Shown here: positions 47,704 to 58,800 of the stretch, in pieces
Numbering within the stretch: position 1 is the first letter of the stretch
Layout: each line of letters opens with the position of its first letter
Assembly: GCA_946965045.2 (NCBI GenBank)
Contig: OX337229.1
Location: 5,952,001 to 6,016,000 of the forward strand
DNA length: 64,000 bases
From: Epithemia pelagica
Taxonomy: Eukaryota > Bacillariophyta > Bacillariophyceae > Surirellales > Surirellaceae
Direction of reading: 5' to 3'
Position numbers and translations under genes: made by a program
Notes under the pieces: generated by a model
What the model saw: only the letters and a program-made list of their open reading frames with translations
Databases searched by the model: none
What the model was told of the DNA's origin: nothing

Positions 47704-48068
47704 TCTTCTTCTTCCTCTTTCCTTCGTTGCGACACACTAGAGATGATTTGATGGTGGTGCAAGAGGGCAAGACAAAAAAGCGACAGGGAAAAAGATACCA
47801 TCGGTCTGGCCGTCGACCGTCTTTCGGCCATTCCTCACTCCTCACCGCAACAATTGCATTCTGGTTTCTGTCACCCAGTGTCTTTCGCCAGGAAGCAGCA
47901 ACCGAACAACAACAACAAACAACAACATACTCTCTGGAAATCCCAAAACGACAGTTGCCTCTCTCATTTGCTAGATAGTAGAGAACAACAAACGTTCCAA
48001 GAACACACTGTGTGGATTCGGACGCACACAAACGCTCCTATGATCCAAGCGCATCCTCTTTCAGTATC
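47704..48068. promoter_or_regulatory. Divergent upstream region of bL12 paralogues 1 and 2
   Basis: 365 bp between a minus- and a plus-strand bL12-family gene; no recognisable motif beyond an (ACA)-rich tract near 47905-47930. Confidence 0.35.
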
Positions 48069-49145
48069 ATGAGAACGACACCCCGAATCCATTTGGCTTC
48101 TTCTTCTTCTTCTCCCAGTATGATCCTGGAACAACTCTTACAACCACAACGATCCACCAAACTCCTCGTCTGGTCCCAGAGTCCACAACGGCGACTACTA
48201 CACGTGTCGTCGTCGTTGGGGAAACGAATCATTGGCCACCACGCGACAACCATGAGAGACGCAACAACAACAACCAGAACAGATCATGGCAAACGGTGGT
48301 TTCATTCGTCCTTGCTTCCAAACAACAACCACAACCACCACTCTTTGGTACACACGTTCCGGACAACGGCCCGGCTCCAACAACCACAACAACTATTTCA
48401 ACCATTACGAGCCTTGAGCAGCAGCACCAAACCCCACGAGAAGGAGGAGACCAAGCAAGAGGACGGCGACAACAAAAGCAATCAGGACAACAGCACGGCC
48501 AAGGCCGACGACCAGCCGCGCGAGTATTCCATTCCGGAATTAACAGTCGACGCCGCCAAACACAAGGCGGGAATGATGGATCCGGAACGACCAAGCTTTC
48601 AAAATCCCCTCCATTACGACAATCCCGAGATGCAAGCCGAATTTGAACACGAATACCAGTCCAAGGAGGACTTTGAAGCCAATGTTCAAAAACTTCCACC
48701 CCTGGCCCAAGAGGGCGAACAAGTGCCCATTTATCAAGACGTCAAGGACTTGGTCGATGAATGTTTGCATTTGACCATGTTGGAAATGCACGAATTGACC
48801 AATCGGCTCCAGGATCATTATGGCTTTGATGAATCCGCCTATGAACCGCACCAACAACAGGGAGAGGATGGCGGTCCCGAGGAGGAGGATGACGACGACG
48901 AAAGTGGCAGTGGCGGAGCGGCGACTACCAAGACGGCCTTTGATATCAAACTTGTGAGTTTTGATGCCAAATCCAAAATCAAACTCATCAAGGAAGTGCG
49001 AGGCTTGGCGGGCTTGGGGTTGAAAGAAGCCAAGGAACTGGTCGATACGGTTCCATCCATAATACAAAAAGATGTCAAACAGGAAAGGGCGGAGGAACTC
49101 AAGGCCAAGTTGGAAGAATTGGGGGCCACGATTGAAATTGAATAA
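48069..49145 (+). CDS. Mitochondrial-type bL12 family protein, long form, paralogue 2
   Basis: 358 residues from ATG 48069 (MRTTPRIHLASSSS); the frame opens further upstream but without a credible start. The presequence is Arg/Ser/His-rich and unusually long, followed by a charged linker, a conserved central helix region (VDECLHLTMLEMHELTNRL) equivalent to the bL12 N-terminal domain, a Glu/Asp/Gly hinge, and a C-terminal domain ([48 protein letters not shown]). Likely in the mitochondrial large ribosomal subunit stalk or a related role. Confidence 0.85.
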   Translation: MRTTPRIHLASSSSSPSMILEQLLQPQRSTKLLVWSQSPQRRLLHVSSSLGKRIIGHHATTMRDATTTTRTDHGKRWFHSSLLPNNNHNHHSLVHTFRTTARLQQPQQLFQPLRALSSSTKPHEKEETKQEDGDNKSNQDNSTAKADDQPREYSIPELTVDAAKHKAGMMDPERPSFQNPLHYDNPEMQAEFEHEYQSKEDFEANVQKLPPLAQEGEQVPIYQDVKDLVDECLHLTMLEMHELTNRLQDHYGFDESAYEPHQQQGEDGGPEEEDDDDESGSGGAATTKTAFDIKLVSFDAKSKIKLIKEVRGLAGLGLKEAKELVDTVPSIIQKDVKQERAEELKAKLEELGATIEIE

Positions 49146-49685
49146 GAACGTCCACACAACCAAAGCACACAACAACAACAACAACAACAACAAGTACAAA
49201 AATACGAGACAAAAACCATCACCACACGCACACAAACACAACACACGAACCATGGCACCCGTAGGAGACACAGCGCACATTGCAGCTACAAAAACACGTT
49301 ACAAATCATACTCTATATAGCCACATTCCAACACTCTTTGTTCCAGTCGTTATTCTCTCCCTTAGGCTTCTACCTAGATATCATTGGAGAGGTTTCTTTC
49401 CTAGAACGCTTCTGGCTCCGGAAAGAGAGTACCAAAAGGTACAAGACAAAACAACAGCACAAGCCAAGCTTCGGGGCATAGGCAGCTTGAGTGAGGATAG
49501 GTTAGGTTAGGTAGCTCCTTCCGGTCACGGATAGCCGTGACTCGCGACAGAAAAGATCCCTTTACAACTTACAACCACCGAACACCGAACGTGAAGAGAC
49601 GGACTGCCACAACAGAGCTTGAGTGATCGCGTACTCAACGATTGACTATCAGTATTTATTTATTCATTCATTTCATACATTCATT
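49146..49685. other. Intergenic region between bL12 paralogues 2 and 3
   Basis: 540 bp; ACA-rich 3' flank (49155-49200) and a short TAGGT-type run near 49498-49512. No gene. Confidence 0.45.
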
Positions 49686-50318
49686 ATGAGACGGAACCTC
49701 TGGTCCAGTCTGTGCACTCCTACTAGCAACAGGGCCGCCATGATGCAACGACGGTCGAATCGAATGGTGAGAGCCGTACAACTTCTGCCGAGTAGTCGCA
49801 GTCGAGTGGTACTGGGTGGTAGTTGTTGTGACTATTCCACCACCACTTGGTTGGGAGCATCCTCGTCGTCATCGACCGAATCGGATCCCTTTGTCCATCC
49901 CAAAGCTCAAGAGTTGTTTCATCGCATTACCGAACGATTATCGGCCGAAGAATATCACAGCATGCGACAATACATGCTAGACCGGTTGGGTGTCCAGAAT
50001 CATTCCCCCGTTCCCTTTTGGCGCAAACGTGGCAAACGCGGAGGAACAGCTGCAGGTGGTGGTGGCGGGGACGAAGTGGATGCCGCTGCGGCCGCACCCG
50101 AAAAGACGGCCTTTGATGTCACCTTGACCAGTTTTGATGCCAAGGCCAAGATTAAAATCATCAAGGAAATTCGAGGGATTGCCGATTTGGGTTTGAAAGA
50201 AGCTAAGGAATTGGTGGATGCGGCTCCCAAAATTATCAAAAAGGATTTGAAAAAAGAACAAGCCGAAGAAATCAAGGCGAAATTGGAAGCCTTGGGGGCC
50301 CAAATTGATATTGCCTAA
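49686..50318 (+). CDS. Mitochondrial-type bL12 family protein, paralogue 3
   Basis: 210 residues from ATG 49686 ([20 protein letters not shown]), an Arg-rich mitochondrial-type presequence. The N-terminal domain is short ([20 protein letters not shown]), then a Gly/Ala hinge, then the L7/L12 C-terminal domain [48 protein letters not shown]. It is closest in plan to the standard bL12; together with the two neighbours it makes a three-gene cluster. Confidence 0.85.
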   Translation: MRRNLWSSLCTPTSNRAAMMQRRSNRMVRAVQLLPSSRSRVVLGGSCCDYSTTTWLGASSSSSTESDPFVHPKAQELFHRITERLSAEEYHSMRQYMLDRLGVQNHSPVPFWRKRGKRGGTAAGGGGGDEVDAAAAAPEKTAFDVTLTSFDAKAKIKIIKEIRGIADLGLKEAKELVDAAPKIIKKDLKKEQAEEIKAKLEALGAQIDIA

Positions 50319-50817
50319 GAGTGTAATAGTATATACTATAGGTAGTAGTAAAGGGCGAACCATGCAACGTGGCTTAGTGTTTTGGATAGAATGGGAGATG
50401 TGTTTCAAGCAGAGAGTGCCGTCTTTTACACCCTCTACCTCTTTAGGGAGATGTGAATCCTACAGATTGAGAACGAGCAGATTGTGTGTCTTTGTGCACG
50501 GTTGGAGTACCAGTATCTCTGTGCAAATGTAGTTCCGAGAAAATCTCCAGTCTCCTTCTCGACAATAACTGAGATTGTTTCTCCTGACACTTCACTACGG
50601 TATGAATAGAGAGCATAGATATCCATGATACTGTGGTCCCCTATTGTAGGTTGGCAGATGGAACGATTGCAATCCTTGCAATGCTCTGTGAATGCAAAAG
50701 GACTCTTTTCGTAACATACATACACATACACCTACTATAGCACTCCTATGAGTAGTAGGTGGACCGTGTTTCTCGATTTCGAGAGGGCATGAATTGTCTA
50801 ATAGTAGTAGTGTTTTA
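50319..50817. other. Intergenic region between bL12 paralogue 3 and the convergent proline-rich gene
   Basis: 500 bp; no gene with coding character. Presumed 3' flanks of two convergent genes. Confidence 0.45.
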
Positions 50818-52170
50818 TCATCCATTGGTTTCTTCCAAACTCAGTCCTTCTTGTCCCAAGCTTTTCATTTGAATGGATCCATTGACCATCCAGGCATCAT
50901 CATCATTGTCATGGTCATTGTCGTCGTTGTAATACTCGTCATCGTCTGGTTCGTCCTCGTCGTCAAAGGCTCGATCGGCATCGCGGGCCGCCACTTGTCG
51001 ATATTCGCCCCGTACGGCCGTCAGGGCCCGTCGGTGTCGTTGTTGTCGAATGGCATACAAGCCATAGAGGGACAGGAGTACGACCAACCACGACACGGGA
51101 TGCTCCCACACCGAGTATCCGACATGACAGGGAAGTTGCAGCGATTTGCTCCAATTCGTGCAACGACTACTCTTGGTAGTCGATGGTGGTATCTTTTTCG
51201 TGTGGTTGGTCGGATCCGTATGGGGTGGACCACCGGCAGTGGTAATGACATAGGGGGGTTGCGACGTGAGGGGTTGTTGGGAATACAGGGGGGTTGGTGC
51301 ACCTACCACCAAGGATGAGGATGGTCCTCCTCCTCCATTGTCCCCCCATGGCACGGAGGGAGCTCGGGTCGGTGCCGGGACTCCCAATGAAGACGAAGAA
51401 TCTGGAGAAAAAGAAGAAACGGGACCACCACCACTGAAACCAGATTCGGGAAGGTCATTGCCGGTAGTAGTACCAGGACCGTCCAAAGGAGGAGGAGGAA
51501 TACTGGCCGATTGAACTGGCACGGGTCCTCCTCCTTCCCCTCCTGGTCCTGGAGGAATGGTACCAGTACCAGTAGTACCAGGACCAGTAGTTGTCGTGGT
51601 GGTGGTGGTTGGAGGAGGAGGAGGTGAATGGAATGCCTCCCATTCTCCACCCCCATTGGCAGGACCGCCACTCAAGGAGGAGGAGGATACGGATACTACG
51701 GGAATGACATGGGAACTGCCAGTGCCGTATGACGCATTGGGAGCCGCATGAACCTGAACGGGATCTCCCACGACAGTGGTAGTCGTGGCAGTAGTCGTTG
51801 TGGCTGGAGTGGACGGGTCGGGATTGCCACCAACCGTATTGGTGGTGGGGAGTATGGGTGGCGTCAACAAGACATTTTGCAAGGTTTCGGGAGACACATT
51901 GGTATTCGTATTGGGACTGTTTGGATTGGAAAACGATGTGTACGGATTGGGCGCGCCATTCGTGTCTTGTGGATACTGTGAAGGTGGTTGTGGATTGGAC
52001 AGTGGTTCTTGTTGTGGTGGTTCTTCTTCTTGTCGTCGCTGTCGTCGTTCAACAAGGCTTGGTTTTGGTATCAAAGAGTCTCCCTCTTGTGGTGAAGGAT
52101 GAGACAACTTTCCTCGACGCACCTTTCCTTGTGCTCGTCTCGGTGTCGTTCCGTCCCATGATACGGTCAT
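50818..52170 (-). CDS. Proline/Ser/Thr-rich single-pass membrane protein, unknown function
   Basis: 450 residues. The N-terminal 60 residues are basic and Gln-rich (RRQRRQEEEPPQQEPL), without a clear signal peptide. Residues about 60-330 are Pro, Thr, Gly and Ser low complexity. One transmembrane helix follows (WLVVLLSLYGLYAI, about residues 365-380) preceded by Cys-containing segments (SRCTNWSKSLQLPCHVGYSV), then RQQRHRRAL and an Asp-rich tail (DDEDEPDDDEYYNDDNDHDN). The layout suggests a type II or tail-type membrane protein with an extended domain; no family recognised. Continuous open frame over a biased composition is the main support. Confidence 0.5.
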   Translation of the reverse strand: MTVSWDGTTPRRAQGKVRRGKLSHPSPQEGDSLIPKPSLVERRQRRQEEEPPQQEPLSNPQPPSQYPQDTNGAPNPYTSFSNPNSPNTNTNVSPETLQNVLLTPPILPTTNTVGGNPDPSTPATTTTATTTTVVGDPVQVHAAPNASYGTGSSHVIPVVSVSSSSLSGGPANGGGEWEAFHSPPPPPTTTTTTTTGPGTTGTGTIPPGPGGEGGGPVPVQSASIPPPPLDGPGTTTGNDLPESGFSGGGPVSSFSPDSSSSLGVPAPTRAPSVPWGDNGGGGPSSSLVVGAPTPLYSQQPLTSQPPYVITTAGGPPHTDPTNHTKKIPPSTTKSSRCTNWSKSLQLPCHVGYSVWEHPVSWLVVLLSLYGLYAIRQQRHRRALTAVRGEYRQVAARDADRAFDDEDEPDDDEYYNDDNDHDNDDDAWMVNGSIQMKSLGQEGLSLEETNG

Positions 52171-52963
52171 TCTTGTGTGTTGTTAGGGTGTTGAGATTCT
52201 CTCTCCTCGACCTGTCGTTTGTGGTTGTTGTTGTTTGCACCCACACAACAAGCCCCTCCTAGTGAGAATACAGCAATAGCAACAACAACAACAACAAGCA
52301 GCAGCAGCACAACGATTGCGTCCTCTCAACGTCGTTCTTGGAGTTTGTTTGGATCGTGTAAAAATATCTTGGCAAACGGACGAGATCGATGACTCCAGAG
52401 CGAGCGATCTAAGAGCGACTAAGTATCTGTCCTCGCGAGAAGAGGTGCGCGCCGCGCGTCGTACTACGCGCACGTCGGACAGGTGTCGTGCCGGTGAGAG
52501 TCGCCCGTCACGCTCCATAAATCGCGCGGATTTAGTCGCGTGTCATCCGCGGACACTCGCGGAGGCTTCTCGCTGCTGACATCACCCCGAGATGTCGAAG
52601 AGATACCATCCACCACATGGCGGCTACCTCAGCATGACGTCGTCGTTTCTCATTCCAATGCGGCTCTCCTCCGAATTCAAACGAGTCTGGACCAACAAGA
52701 GGAACCGACGCCAGCTGCCGTCCTTGTCTCCAGCGAGGAGGAACACATCAGCACATGGACATTCGACATGGCTGTTGGGGCCAACGTGTTTGTATGTGTC
52801 TGTCACGAGAAAACCTCTCCTTTGATGGCTGAATCTCCTACGTACGCGCCAATTCATGTGTTTAGTTCTGTCATCTCGTCGTTCGATTTGGGACCATCAG
52901 TAGTGGACACACTGGAACCGAATATTGGCACCACAAGACGACAACGACGGAGTAAGAAACACG
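52171..52963. other. Intergenic region upstream of the CaMKII-association-like gene
   Basis: About 790 bp. A CpG-rich patch at 52440-52565 is dense in short GCGC motifs. A frame open from 52540 to 53088 overlaps the next gene and starts with GTG; it has no recognisable domain and is not annotated. Confidence 0.45.
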
Positions 52964-53827
52964 ATGATGATGATGAAGAACACTACTTGGTTGCCCTTGA
53001 TGATCTGTCTCTTGCAGCTGTTCAATGCGGCGAGCGGTTTAATGACGCCGGATCGACGCATGGGACCTCGACGACCCATGAGGAATGACGACATGGATCG
53101 ACGAGAATTTCGGGAACCCCAGTATTACAATGAACCACGCAGCCGTACCATGTACGACGACTACCACATGGATTATGACCAGCAGGTTCCTCCCCCCAGC
53201 AGGCGCCGGACTCTGGCCACACCCGCACCACCACCCCCAGGACCGCGCGTTGGTGGTGGCGGCATGACGCCGTCGTACCAAACGCGTCGCGCTGGCGGCT
53301 ATAATAAGGATTCCAACGATGCCGCCATTCGCGATCTCTTTTATCTCTGGAACGACGCTCTGGCCACCTTGGATCCCGACGAGGTGGCCTCTCGCTACTC
53401 GCGACGGGCCATTTTGTTGGCGACTGTTTCCGATATTCCCCGGACCGACTACAATAGCATTCGGGCCTACTTTGTCGACTTTTTGAAAAAGGAGCCGCAA
53501 GGGGTGATTTTGCAATCCAGTGTCAGTCACGGCGATGGCTGGTGTTTGGATTGTGGCATTTACGAATTCACCATGGGCGCGACGGGTGACAAGGTTCGAG
53601 CGCGATACTCCTTTTTGTACACCTTGGAAGACGGCGAATGGAAGATTTCGCATCATCACTCCTCCACCATGCCCGAGGCCAGCAGTGGAAGTGACCACAA
53701 GAAGACGCAACCAGCCCCTCGAGCTCTACCACCCTCGTACCCACGAGACTCTTATCCTCGAGACTCTTACCCACGAGAATCTTATCCTCGAGAATCCTAC
53801 CCAAGGGAATCCTACTACTCCTATTAA
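52964..53827 (+). CDS. Secreted or plastid-routed protein with CaMKII-association/SnoaL-like domain
   Basis: 287 residues from ATG 52964, chosen because MMMMKNTTWLPLMICLLQLF is a good signal peptide (an in-frame ATG at 52925 would precede it). An Arg/Pro-rich segment is followed by a cone-shaped (NTF2-like) domain at about residues 115-240: IRDLFYLWNDALATLDPDEV, SRRAILLATVSD, DYNSIRAYFVDFLKKEP, DCGIYEFTMG, VRARYSFLYTLEDGEWKISHHHSS. The closing WKIxHHHSS is typical of the CaMKII association-domain and DUF4440-type family, here without a kinase. The C-terminus has five SYPR(D/E) repeats. Such domains oligomerise or bind small ligands; function here is unknown. Confidence 0.75.
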   Translation: MMMMKNTTWLPLMICLLQLFNAASGLMTPDRRMGPRRPMRNDDMDRREFREPQYYNEPRSRTMYDDYHMDYDQQVPPPSRRRTLATPAPPPPGPRVGGGGMTPSYQTRRAGGYNKDSNDAAIRDLFYLWNDALATLDPDEVASRYSRRAILLATVSDIPRTDYNSIRAYFVDFLKKEPQGVILQSSVSHGDGWCLDCGIYEFTMGATGDKVRARYSFLYTLEDGEWKISHHHSSTMPEASSGSDHKKTQPAPRALPPSYPRDSYPRDSYPRESYPRESYPRESYYSY

Positions 53828-55755
53828 CCAAGAGGTGTTGTTGGAGAAATGCACACCGTCTTTGGCAACCCGAGACTTGCGCGGTTACCAGCTATTCGTG
53901 TTGGAGCAAAACTTGTAGGAGATGTTTTGTGGCAAGACTCCTACCACGCTTGTAATGCGTGGGCAAAGTGTCGATCCCAAGCTCCCAGACGACCAAGGCG
54001 AGGTAGACGAACGACTAGGATGATATTTAGAAAGAGATTGGGGCGTGTTTCGGGCCAACTAGGAAAAGTGAGACCCCTTCATTAAAAAAGAACATTATAC
54101 ATTTTGCGGAATCTCTCAACTGTCAATGAGGGTTTCGGGTGGTTGATTTGTTTGAGGATTCTAGGTAGTCATGACGTTTTACATCTTGGTCTTTTTTCTC
54201 TGGTGACTTTTGGCTGTGGAGGTCTGGAGAGAAAGACCATTGTTTCTTCTTCGTTTCTGGGTCTAAATGGAGTGCATCTGAGAAGCAAACCAAGAGGGCG
54301 CCGTACTGTCGATGCTACGTGATTATTTGTGTTGCCGCCAAGCGTCCATCCTCTCACACTATTGTGTTGTTCCAGTGTTGCACACCCAAAGCGTAACAAG
54401 GGATCAACAATGTCGGTCTACCACAGTGTGTGTGTGTGTCTCGTTTCTAGACAGTCTCTCTCTTCATTCCATCAGCATTCATGGAGCATTCAGGACAGTT
54501 CTCTTCTACTACTCTACCTGTAGAACCACGAACGAACTAGAGATCCACAGAAACATTCCTTTCTGTCCACGGATAACATCAAGTTATGACAAGAGTATTA
54601 ATCGGTTTACCAGATTAAGGGATTCAAGACCAGCAACCGGTTGTTTCTTCTTCTTCTTCTTCTTCTTCCAGAGTGGAGGTATACGGTGCTCCCAATTTCG
54701 AGGCTGCGGCCTCATGGCAAAAGTGTTCTCTGTGTACCAGACAGTGTTGTTGTTGGGATCCAAGTAAGGCAGGGTGGGGTCACTTTGGTCCACAAGTTGC
54801 TTCGTGACTTCTTCTTTGTACGAACATCAAAGACGAAGTCGTTTCCACCCACTTGGTGCGACGACGACACCAAGTCCATGTTCGAGTCCTGAGGGCGAGG
54901 AGTACAACATGAGAGAATCTGTACATCATGCCTTCTTCTTGTGGAGAATGGCGGAAAAGAGACAATCCGGACAGGCCCCGACCACCAATTTCGCCTTTGA
55001 CAACGTCCGCAACGCTTTCAATCGTTTCGTTCCAAGTGTCCCCTTTCTCCGAAGCTTCCGCCGACGCAGTTTGAACACTGGTGAGCATCAACAACGTTCG
55101 GCCATTGATGCTCACCAGTGTTCAAACTGCTTCGGCGGAAGCTTGGCAGGGAAAGCAGGCGGCACCTCCTAGCTCCAGTCATGAGGACGACGACGAATAC
55201 AAACGGTACAGACTTAAATCGGCACCATTCGTTGTTGTGGTTATTGTTGATGAGGATGGAGGAGGAGAAGAGACATTATGTGGTCATTACGACCACACCA
55301 CACACGCAAACAGGACGTCAGGAATGAAGATGCATACACCCACAGTCTCTGCAAGGTCCTTGCACTTTCGTGTGTATCTAAGTCATCAACAACCAAATTT
55401 TGTTGTGGATGATGATAATACACATGACAGTGCAAGAGCGATACGACAAACTGTAGTTGTTCGCAATGGACCTCTACCAGACCCTCCCACAATAGTCAAC
55501 AGGTTTTCGGTAACATTCTTGAATGTCAAGTCCCAAATTCCAAATTCCAAATTCCAAATAGTAAGGAGGTATTCGGTAATTCTTGAGAATGTAAATTGCC
55601 AAATGGTCCCAATGGGATACACGATTTGGTCTGTACGTCGCTCTTTTGAAATGTGAGACCCCCAAATATGAGAGTCTGAAGGAAGGGGGGAAACATCTTG
55701 GAGACCATTTTTGGGGGGGGAACGAGTTTCTCGTCCCACACACACACACCACCAT
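53828..55755. other. Long intergenic region with a 40-bp fold-back hairpin
   Basis: About 1.9 kb. Candidate frames at 54312-54767, 54780-55115 (-) and 55081-55656 are low-complexity or arise from the hairpin and are not called. (TTC)n at about 54642-54667 and a CAAATTC tandem run at about 55535-55560 are present. Confidence 0.5.
55052..55144. repeat. 40-bp inverted repeat
   Basis: Arms 55052-55091 and 55105-55144 complementary at 39 of 40 positions, 13-base loop. Both strands read out the same peptide-like phrase (LTSVQTASAEA), a direct result of the palindrome. Confidence 0.9.
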
Positions 55756-55851
55756 GGCTGTCCCCCCGCTCCATGATTCCGAGAGTAATGGCGCCAGGGC
55801 AGTCGGTCGACCGTACCCTAGCGGGTAGGCGCGGCAGCTGGAAGAATAGAC
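55756..55851 (+). mobile_element. 5'-truncated SINE-like element just upstream of PRP6
   Basis: GGCTGTCCCCCCGCTCCATG through GCGGCAGCTGGAAGAATAGA matches the 3' portion of the element at 20500-20750 at both ends, with a diverged 30-bp middle. The pol III boxes are missing. It is followed by CTATTTCC and a T-run, and ends 25 bp before the PRP6 start codon. Confidence 0.8.
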
Positions 55852-55876
55852 TATTTCCTTTTTTTTTTCCACCACC

Positions 55877-58800
55877 ATGGCATTCTCTTCGTTTCGAGCG
55901 TCTGCTTCGTCGTCGTCGTCTTCCACCACCAACAAGGGTCCTCCCAAGGATTATATTCCCGGTGTGGGACGAGGGGCGTCTGGATTTACCACACGATCCG
56001 ATGTCGGACCGGCAGCAACCGATGCTCCTTCTGGTGTGGGAAGTCGAGCTTCGGCACACCGTGGTAGTCCTGCTGGTGCTGGTGCAAGTGCAGCAAGTGC
56101 TAGTGCCGCCCCGGCGGGTTATGTGGCGGGACGGGGAAGAGGCATGGGTGGTAGTAGTGGATTCTCCAGCACGAGTGGAGAGGGAGTGGGAGGCACCAAC
56201 CGAATGAGGCACGACGGGTTGGACCATGATGCCGATCCCTTGGAACTGGATGGACAATACGATCACGAAGATGACGAAGCCGATGCCGTCTGGGATGCCA
56301 TTGATGCCCGCATGCAAAGTCGACGACGACACTCGAAAAAACGCAAAACCGATGCCACGGATAGCGAACCAAACAATGGCACTTCCTCTACACAACAATT
56401 GTTGCACTCGCAATTTCGCAAACTCAAGGAACAATTGGGGACCGTGACGGAGGACGAATGGGCCGCCTTGCCCGAAGTTGGCGATCATAGTTTGAAATAC
56501 AAACAAAATCGTCAACACGATGTCTTTACACCCCTTTCCGATTCCTTGTTGGAACAACGCACCCTACACAATCGGGATGCCACAGCCGGCCATACGCAAT
56601 TGGCCTCCACAATGCCAGCGTCCGAACGAGGACCCGCCACCACCACCACGACTGGTTACCAAAGTGTGGTGACCAACATGTCCGGTTTATCCGCCGCTCG
56701 TGGGGCAGTGTTGGGCATGAGTTTGGACAAGACGGCCGATGCGGTCGGAGGAGGAACCACGACCGCCACGGCCACGACGAGCACTCGAACGGCCTTGGAC
56801 AAGACGGGCTATCTCACGAGTTTGGCCAGTACGACACCGGCCATGACCGCCGATGTCGGCGACATTCACAAGGCTCGTCTCTTGCTCAAATCGGTCCGAG
56901 ATACCAATCCTCATCACGGACCGGGATGGATTGCCGCAGCGCGTGTGGAAGAAGCCGCCAACAAACCCTTGCAAGCGCGCAACATTATTCAACAAGGATG
57001 TGAGGCGTGCCTCCGATCCGAAGATGTTTGGTTGGAAGCCGCACGATTGCATCCTCCCGACGTCGCCAAGCGCATTCTGGCCACGGCCGTTCGACACTTG
57101 CCCTCCTCGGTTCCGCTCTTTCTCAAGGCGGCCAATCTCGAACACCATCCCGCCGACAAAAAGGCGGTCTTGCGCAAGGCACTCCAAGCCAATCCCTCCT
57201 CGGTCACCTTGTGGAAGGCCGCCATTGATTTGGAAGAGGCTCACGATGCCCGCTTGTTACTCTCGGTCGCGGTCGAAAAGGTTCCGCATTCCGTCGAACT
57301 CTGGTTGGCCCTGGCCCGATTGGAGACCTATGAAAATGCCCAAAAGGTACTCAACAAGGCACGCAAGGTCCTCAAGGCCGATCGGTCGATTTGGATTGCC
57401 GCGGCCAAACTCGAAGAAGGTCAAAACAAACCGGCGGAATTCATTGACAAGATTCTCCATCGGGCCGTCACGTCCTTGACCAAACACGAGGCCGTCATTC
57501 CCCGCGCACAATGGTTGGAAGAAGCCGAAAAGGCCGAAGCGAGTGGAGCACCACTCACCAGTGCCGCCATTGTCAAACACACTGCGACCAAGGATGTGGA
57601 AGAACAAGATCAATTCCGAACCTGGACCGAAGATGCCAAGGCGTGTTTGGCACGGGGATCGGTCGCCACAGCACGGGCCATTTTGGCCCATGCGCAAAGT
57701 GTCTTTTCCCAAAAACGGGCCTTGTGGATGCAAACGATTCAATTGGAACGACAACATGGCACCTTTGAATCTCTGGATACTGTCTTGGAGGCGGCCTGTC
57801 AACGCTTGCCGCATATCGAACTCTTTTGGTTGCTGCGGGCCAAGGAGCAGTGGATTGCGGGTCATGTCGATACGGCCCGACACGTCCTGACGGAAGCCTT
57901 CCAGGCCAATCCCGACTCGGAAACCGTCTGGTTGGCCGCAGCCAAGTTGGAATTGGAAAATGGCGAAACGGAACGAGCGCGGGTCTTGTTGCAACGAGCC
58001 CGAGAACGAGCTCCCACGGCACGGGCCTACATGAAATCGGCCCTCTTGGAATGGGAACAACACGAGTGGGAGGCTACCCTACAACTCATTGATGATGGAA
58101 TTCAACACTATCCCACCTTTGCGAAATTGTACATGATGGGAGGACAAGTGTGTTCCACGCATTGGCCCGATCGAACGACAGGTGTCCATAAAGCGCGACA
58201 GTATTATCAACGTGGGGTGGAATCGTGTCCGGACACTGTGGTCTTGTGGATTTTGGCCAGTCGATTGGAAGAACGGGCACCGGCACTGCTTTCTTCGAGC
58301 TCCACTACCACCAACCTATCGTCGTCGACCGCGACTGCGACGGCCGGATTTACCAAAGCGCGCAGTCTGTTGGAATTGGCCCGTCTCAAAAATCCTCGCA
58401 ACGCGCAACTGTGGTTGGAAGCCGTTCGTTTGGAACGACGAGCGGGCAATGCCAAATTATCGCAAACTCTCATGGCCAAGGCCTTGCAAGAATGTCCCTC
58501 CTCGGGTATGTTATGGGCCGAACACATTCGGGTCACGCCCCGGGTGGACAAAAAGTCGCAATCGGCCAATGCCATTAAACGGTGTCCGGAAGATCCCCAC
58601 GTGATTACCGCCGTGGCCGAACTCTTTGCCTCGGAACGCAAATTCGACAAGGCCCGCAAATGGTTTGATCGAGCCGTTTTGTTGAATGCCGATTGGGGGG
58701 ATTCCTGGGTCCGATACCATGCCTTTTTACAAACCCATGGGACGGCACACGAACAAGACGCACTGCAGAAAAAATGTACCGCCACGGAACCCAAACACGG

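Noticed and set aside
49498-49512. Telomere-like TAGGT run
   Set aside because: Only about three imperfect copies, internal, and not matching TTAGGG.
52540-53088. 182-codon frame overlapping the CaMKII-association-like gene
   Set aside because: Non-ATG start, no recognisable domain, overlaps a gene with signal peptide and clear fold in another frame.
54780-55656. Pair of divergent small genes starting in the 40-bp palindrome
   Set aside because: Their shared start peptide is produced by the inverted repeat; the remaining sequence shows no conserved features.
57257-58063. 268-codon open frame antisense to PRP6
   Set aside because: Shadow frame opposite clear HAT-repeat coding sequence.
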